Origin: Dalbergia cochinchinensis
Lineage: Eukaryota > Streptophyta > Magnoliopsida > Fabales > Fabaceae
Assembly: GCA_031216125.1 (NCBI GenBank)
Contig: CM062371.1
Coordinates: 38,249,501-38,313,500 of the forward strand
Reading direction: 5' to 3'
Length of the DNA stretch: 64,000 nt
Shown here: piece after piece, positions 58,980 through 64,000 of the stretch
How the letters are laid out: each line of letters opens with the position of its first letter
How positions within the stretch are numbered: position 1 is the first letter of the stretch
Notes under the pieces: model-generated
Databases searched by the model: none
Told to the model about the DNA's origin: nothing
What the model saw: only the letters and a program-made list of their open reading frames with translations
Made by a program: the position numbers and the translations under genes

Positions 58980-59850
58980 GGTGAGTTGGGAGGTGTGTTG
59001 AGGACTTGTTGTCCTAAGAAGGAAGGGGGTTTGGGTTCGGCAATTTAGTCTCTCAAATATTGCCTGGACAGCTAATTGGCTTTGATGTTTTCCTTTGGAA
59101 CCTTATTCTTTGTGGCCTTGGGTTATACGGATTAAGTATGGCTTGAACAAGAAGATCGGGTGGGAAGCTGATTCTGCTGGCCAAGCTTCTCATTCCAGCC
59201 CCTGGAAATTTATGTCACAAGGTTATGCTTCCTTCAAGTCTTTGCTTTCTCTGAAGGTTGGTAATGGTTCTCCATTTAACTTTTGGGAGGATTATTGGGT
59301 AGAAGACTCCTCTTTTATTCCTGCTTTTCCTTGCCTTTATCACGTATCTTCATGACACAATTCTTCTATCCAGAACTTTTACAGTGTGCAGGATTCCACC
59401 TATTTTTGGGACTTTATCTTTTTTTGAAATCTAAATGATAGAGAACCTTCCGAATCAGTTGGTCTTTTGGATCTCCTGGATTCTGTTATTTTGTCCTCTG
59501 GAGGATCAGAAATAATATATTGCGGTCCTTTGATTCCTCCGGAGTCTTTATTTGCTGACCTTACTTTTAGTTCTTAACTCATTTTTTTATTCAACCTCTT
59601 TCCTCTTTGATAAACCTATTTGAAAGTCCAAAGCTCCCTCTTAGGTGAAATCCTTTGTTTGGATAATTGTGCTTCACAATATTAATACCAATAATATGTT
59701 GTAAGCTCAAAGCCCTCATCAGGCTCTTTGGAGGACTATCCCTCCCATATATGTTGAGAGATTGGAAAGCTATGCTTCATCGATAGGTTTTCTCTGGCTA
59801 GTTTTGGTTCTTTTTTAGAGGATTTTTCTATCTTCTTCTCAATATAATTA
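58980..59850 (+). pseudogene. LINE (non-LTR retrotransposon) ORF2 C-terminal fragment
   Basis: Several frames together give CPKKEGGLG, then LWPWVIRIKYGLNKKIGW, SSPWKFMSQGYASF and VGNGSPFNFWEDYW, then a degraded tail (TYFWDF, ADLTF). These are the linker between reverse transcriptase and the zinc-binding region of plant LINE proteins. Frameshifts and stops make it dead. The longest clean frame is 59095-59355 (86 codons). Confidence 0.85.
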
Positions 59851-59855
59851 ATACA

Positions 59856-59873
59856 CCCCCCCCCCCCCCCCCC
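59856..59873. repeat. Poly-C run of 18
   Basis: Eighteen consecutive C bases, followed by aacaacacaac and a short (ac)n. Confidence 0.95.
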
Positions 59874-60012
59874 AACAACACAACACAACACAACACACAC
59901 ACACAAACATCTCTAGAGCTTGACAGTGCAAGATATGTTATAAGCTTTCTGTTCCTTTACTTTGCCCGTCTCACCAGTTGGGCATCAAGTAAATAATATG
60001 GGTTTTTCAAAG

Positions 60013-60310
60013 AGATTAAGACTGTGTTTCAGGGTTTCATAATGATGAAAGGGAATGGCTAGTAATGGAAGACAAGGGAGAGGCATAAAGTAGAGTGAAA
60101 CAAAACATGTCACTCCCTTGTTTGGATGTTCAACAAGTTTAATGAGGGAGTGGAAGAGAAATGAACACAAAATAAGGAATTTGAGTGGCAAGGAGAGACA
60201 AGGTGCCCCTCCTTGGCCATCCCACTCCCTTCTCTAAAATCTCTCCCAAACACACTTTTAATTAATGAGCCTCTCCCTTCCTTGCCACTCCCAAACATAG
60301 CATAGCCTAA
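60013..60310. mobile_element. hAT-like MITE with 'ttgggagtggcaagg' ends
   Basis: The left side (ttaagactgtgtttcagggt, 60016) pairs loosely with the right side read in reverse (ttaggctatgctatgtttgg, from 60311). Inner 'ggagtgg' and 'ccactcc' blocks face each other. Frames at 59985-60319 are by-products. Confidence 0.55.
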
Positions 60311-60658
60311 AGAAACCAAAAAAAAGCCAGTCTCAAAAGCTTTTAGTAGGTCTCATGTATTGACAATATAAAAACTCATCTTCCTAATGCAAAACTTCCC
60401 TTTCTTTAAGTTTCTTGACTAAGGGCACTACATAGATAAATCCAAGAAGTATATATCCCTAGTGGGGCAGAAATTGTGCTAACAAAAATTTCTCATCCCA
60501 TGCAGACAACTATCCCAGCATATAATGTCCTGATACAAACTGAATGGAAATTGCAGTAGAATCGTTGGAACATAGGAAAAAGAAAAACTACTAAAATAGT
60601 AACAGGACCAAGAATTGATAATAGGTACTAGTGTCTGAAAATAATTGAAGAAAATTAC

Positions 60659-61140
60659 CTGGGCGAAAGAAATAACAGGGAATCAAACTTTAATCCACAC
60701 CTGCTGCACAAACACAAATACTCGCATTCAATTAAACACTTCCTACAAAATATTCCAATCAATCCCCATACATCACAGTCACACAGATAACAAATTAACA
60801 TACTTTTAATCTATAAAAGAAAAATTGAGCAGAAATGAAGAAAACCAAGAATCCTTCTTCGTCTGTTTGAGATTGAAGGAAAAGATGAAAGCAGGAGAAT
60901 TGTTGTAACGCGAAAAGATAAGGACTGGGAACTGGACAAAAGAGACAGAATGGAATAAAAGGAAAAAGACTTACCAAAAGGAATAGAGAAATGGGAAAGT
61001 TTCGACGATGACCATGAGGACGGACGAAGATAAAGAAGAGAGTGGACGGTTTGGTCAGTGATAGCAAAGTAAAAAAGAGATGACGAAGCTTCTTCCTTAA
61101 CCTTAAATCTTTAGATTCTTTGTCCGCGTCTGACTGTCTA
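60659..61140 (-). other. Candidate 5' leader exons of MSRA (or of an unknown gene)
   Basis: On the minus strand, 61140-60975 is CT-rich, UTR-like sequence ending cctttt(g)/gtaagt, a consensus donor. 60700-60659 could be a small exon between gtgcagcag and ccag/gtaattttc. No long frame is present; an ATG at about 61016 opens only 13 codons before the donor. Direction and position fit a spliced MSRA leader joining at 58346, but this is inference. Confidence 0.35.
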
Positions 61141-61849
61141 CCTTCTTCTGTTCTATCGGGTAGGATTGAAAAATGTTATTTGGCACATCTGGGACACCAT
61201 ATCGACCTATACTTTATTTATTATTGAATAAATTATAAATTATAATTGAATGGGATCCATACCTTATCTAATAATAAATAAAATATGTCAGCACGATATC
61301 TCACATATAATGAATATAAATAACACAACTCGATAGCATTTGGCAGCTATCGTATAGACACACTATAAACACAAACTTATTTGATAATAAAGACTGAGAA
61401 TGAGTATAGAAATATTTTCTGTTCTTCTAAAAAGTGAACACAGTAAAGACAAGATATGAAAACAAAAATTTAATATTTTTTTAATAATACCTCTATATAT
61501 ATATTTATTATTTTCTAATATGTCCTCATAAAAGGTGGTGGTATTAGGGCAGTCCAACAATGGTCCAGCAGGGATATATATGTTTTTAATTATGTATTTG
61601 TTGTATTGTCCCTATGTTTCTGAATAAAATACAGAGACAGTTATTATGTCTTGTACTTCATAACTAAACACGATACAGAGACAATATTTTTTATGTTTTC
61701 ATCTACATTATCTCTATCTCCACTATCCATCGATGTACACGTTTGATCGATGTTGGCGCCGAGTTAGAAAGACAAAAATACCCGAAGTATTCTTCTTCCA
61801 AAACAAAGAGAATTAAAGGGAAAAGACATCAATTCAAATTGTTGTAATT
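61141..61849. other. Intergenic, no gene seen
   Basis: AT-rich. If 61140 is a leader start, its left part would be promoter. No clear TATA box was fixed. Confidence 0.35.
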
Positions 61850-62290
61850 CTAACTAAAGCTTTGTTTGACAAAGGAAAGAAATAGAGAGAAAATAAATGA
61901 ATTGGAAAGAAATGGAGAGGAAAAAAGTTGAGTGGATTTTTATTTTTCACATATATGTTTGGATGAAAGGAAAATGAGAAGGAAGGAAATAGAAGAAAAA
62001 TTAATTTGTTTTGTTTGTTTGAATGAAAAAATGAAAGGAAAGAAAAAGAGCAATAATATCAAACTATATTTTTGCCCCTATATTATGAAAAAAAGGTTAT
62101 TCTTTATATAATTATGTAAAAAATTAGTGGAAAGTTAAAATTAGATACAATTTTTGTAATAAATTTGTCTATCAAAATAATATAAATAAATATAATAAAA
62201 ATTGATCTTATATATATTTATATAAAAGCATTCAAATCTCTCCTTTTGTATTACTTTTCAAAACAGTGGGATGGAAAGTAATCGTATTTA
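61850..62290. mobile_element. MITE-like GA-rich element
   Basis: 'ctttgtttgacaaaggaaag' at 61859 and repeated 'gtttggatgaaaggaaaatg' phrases (61960, 62015). The far side (62235-62290, cctttt...ggaaagtaat) is inverted but weak. Boundaries are uncertain. Confidence 0.35.
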
Positions 62291-62950
62291 TTGATATATC
62301 ATTACATATTAGATAAAAATGTAAAAAAAAAATTTACACTCTCAATGCATTCAATTTAAATCCATATATTAATAGAAATAAATTCTTGAAGTTATTTAAA
62401 AGAAAAATATTAACTTCATTAATATTGGAAAAATTATCAAGCTTAATATCATCAAATTCACATTGAAACAGTCATGTTAAGGGAGCTACACAAAATGGGA
62501 TACTTATTTGTTCCTTCTATGTAATTTAGTTTCAAGAATAAAATGCATTGGCATAACTTTGTTGGCTTCTATTAAACAAGGAGAAAAGGATTAGTATAAA
62601 GGAGGCATGCGACCCCTAAACTTGCTACAGGTTTTGAAAAGAAAATTGGGGCTAGGGATCCTAAATATTAGCATGGGTGTTTTTAAAATATGTAAATATT
62701 AGCCATCCTTCCACCACTTTTAAGTTCACATAAAGGAGAAAAAAATTTGGATGGGTCTATAACCATTTTTACACTGTACAATCTTTCCACTTTGTGGGAA
62801 TGATCACCCCCCCTAACTTTTCTTCTTTTCTGAATCCTTCCTCTCTCCATTTCCTTTCAAATAAACACATTAGAAGAAACCACAAGTGGAAATAAAATCA
62901 CACCCTATATTTGACACATATTGTATGTATTTTTTTTCTTCTTTAACTAA
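62291..62950. other. Intergenic, no gene seen
   Basis: AT-rich. A short C run at about 62807-62813. No supported frame. Confidence 0.35.
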
Positions 62951-63218
62951 ATAACCAAAATGATCCTCGAAAATATATCCAAGATAAATTGGTTCCTCAG
63001 ATTTTAAAAGTCTCATACTAGTCCCTCACATTTTAAAAATAGGACAAACTTGTCCCTATGTACCAATCGATACAATTAGAAAAGAAGAATATTATCCAGA
63101 CATGTATAGAGAGACTAATTTGTCCTTCTTTTTAAAATGCGAGAACCAATATGGAATATTTAAAATCTGAAGGACTAATTTATTTCCTGATATATTTCTA
63201 AGGGACCATTTTGATATT
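62951..63218. mobile_element. Foldback MITE with about 110-bp inverted arms
   Basis: ataaccaaaatgatcctcga at 62951 faces the complement of aagggaccattttgatat at 63201-63218. 'ataaattggttcctcagatt' pairs with 'aatctgaaggactaatttat'. Arms match over most of their length. Confidence 0.8.
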
Positions 63219-63318
63219 TTTTTAAATAAAAGAAAAAATTTCATTAACAAGAAGAGAAAAATAATACAAAGTGAAGAGAAAAGAGATCCTCGAAGCAAAA
63301 AGAGAACAAAATAAAATA

Positions 63319-63534
63319 TCACAAGATCAAAACTTTCCTATCTCTTATCATATCAGGGATGAAAATCTCACTAAAAAGATCATGTACCTTGTAACAACTA
63401 GATGCTAGGTGTCTAATCTTATCCCACAAAACCTGCTTATCTGAATGACTACCATGAAAAATGTGAGAGTTATGCTCTAACCAAATAAACCAAATAACTG
63501 TAAAGACATCATATTGCCATAATAGATTAATCAA
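63319..63534 (-). pseudogene. LINE ORF2 far C-terminal fragment
   Basis: A 71-codon frame includes VIWFIWLEHNSHIFHGS and DKIRHLASSCYKVHDLF. It resembles the W-IWLERN-RIF...WDRI.LASLW block found after the zinc-binding region at the end of plant LINE proteins. It is isolated, with no intact upstream reverse transcriptase within the window. Confidence 0.7.
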
Positions 63535-64000
63535 TCAAGTAGGGAACAATGTTTTCTGCTTGATATGTACCTGTGCTCAACTTTTATTAGATGGAAAATG
63601 GCTTCTAAATGGATAGAAACCTATATGGCGGAACTATGAAACTCCATAGATCTTCAAGCTTAGGTGATAGCTCCCTTTGAATTACACCAATATTTCTTTT
63701 GTGAGAACAGTGAGCTCAACATTTGGGGCAATCCTATCTTTCTTATGCTCTTTATCGTCTTTGGGGTGTCTTAGCTAACATAGACTACATTACGCTGCTC
63801 TTTTGGAATCCAACAGCATCAAAAGATAGAGAACCTTTTGGTCTCTCAGTTAGGAGCCTAGACTGTTAACCATCTTAGATCTTTGAACTTGTGGGAAATT
63901 ATTTTTATATGGATAATGAGTGAATCATTATCATTAATATGGGTTTGGGGCAAATATTACAAACATGTGGACATGCAAATCATGCCTAAGACGTGATTTA
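63535..64000. other. Right edge of the window, possible further LINE remnant
   Basis: It lies 5' of the LINE fragment on the minus strand and may be its degraded zinc-binding part. No frame is long enough to support this. Confidence 0.3.

Overview
The window looks like nuclear DNA of a flowering plant, most likely a eudicot. The evidence is AT-rich non-coding sequence, genes with GT-AG introns, plant-specific protein families, and a dense layer of nested plant transposons. I cannot name the species from the sequence alone. No bacterial-style operons, CRISPR arrays or rRNA genes are visible.

Only two host protein-coding genes can be supported, both on the minus strand. (1) 7649-11384: a three-exon, 696-residue coiled-coil protein of the plant family that includes BRANCHLESS TRICHOME-like and 'USO1-like' Arabidopsis proteins (At5g41620/At1g64180 type). 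(2) 56543-58149: a peptide methionine sulfoxide reductase A (MSRA/PMSR) in two coding exons. Its leader may start near 61.1 kb through non-coding exons.

The rest is mainly transposon sequence. From 1 to 5.4 kb, a long LTR abuts a Helitron helicase pseudogene that is split by a 1.86-kb LTR. At 12.3-15.3 kb, a long inverted-repeat element carries an LTR in its loop. At 16.6-32.4 kb there is a nest: LTR family A (reverse) holds LTR B2, and a second B LTR (reverse) holds LTR E and meets another B LTR head to head. At 33.6-45 kb, an old Ty3-type element with a decayed tRNA-Asp primer-binding site is cut by LTRs D1, C1 and C2 and has an inverted partial copy of its leader. At 49.0-52.4 kb lies another long inverted-repeat element with a family-A LTR fragment in the loop. 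From 52.6 to 56 kb there are several MITEs and an ATT microsatellite. From 58.9 to 64 kb there are LINE relics and MITEs around the upstream side of MSRA.

Six LTR insertions have exact 5-bp target-site duplications that I could read by eye; a seventh, D1, has a duplication with one mismatch. All seven appear as single LTRs, and I found no gag, protease, integrase or LTR-element reverse transcriptase frames. The window is therefore dominated by solo LTRs, as left by LTR-LTR recombination. I see no convincing new multi-gene system. The unusual content is structural: nested insertions, long palindromes, and the way transposons sit in introns of the two host genes.
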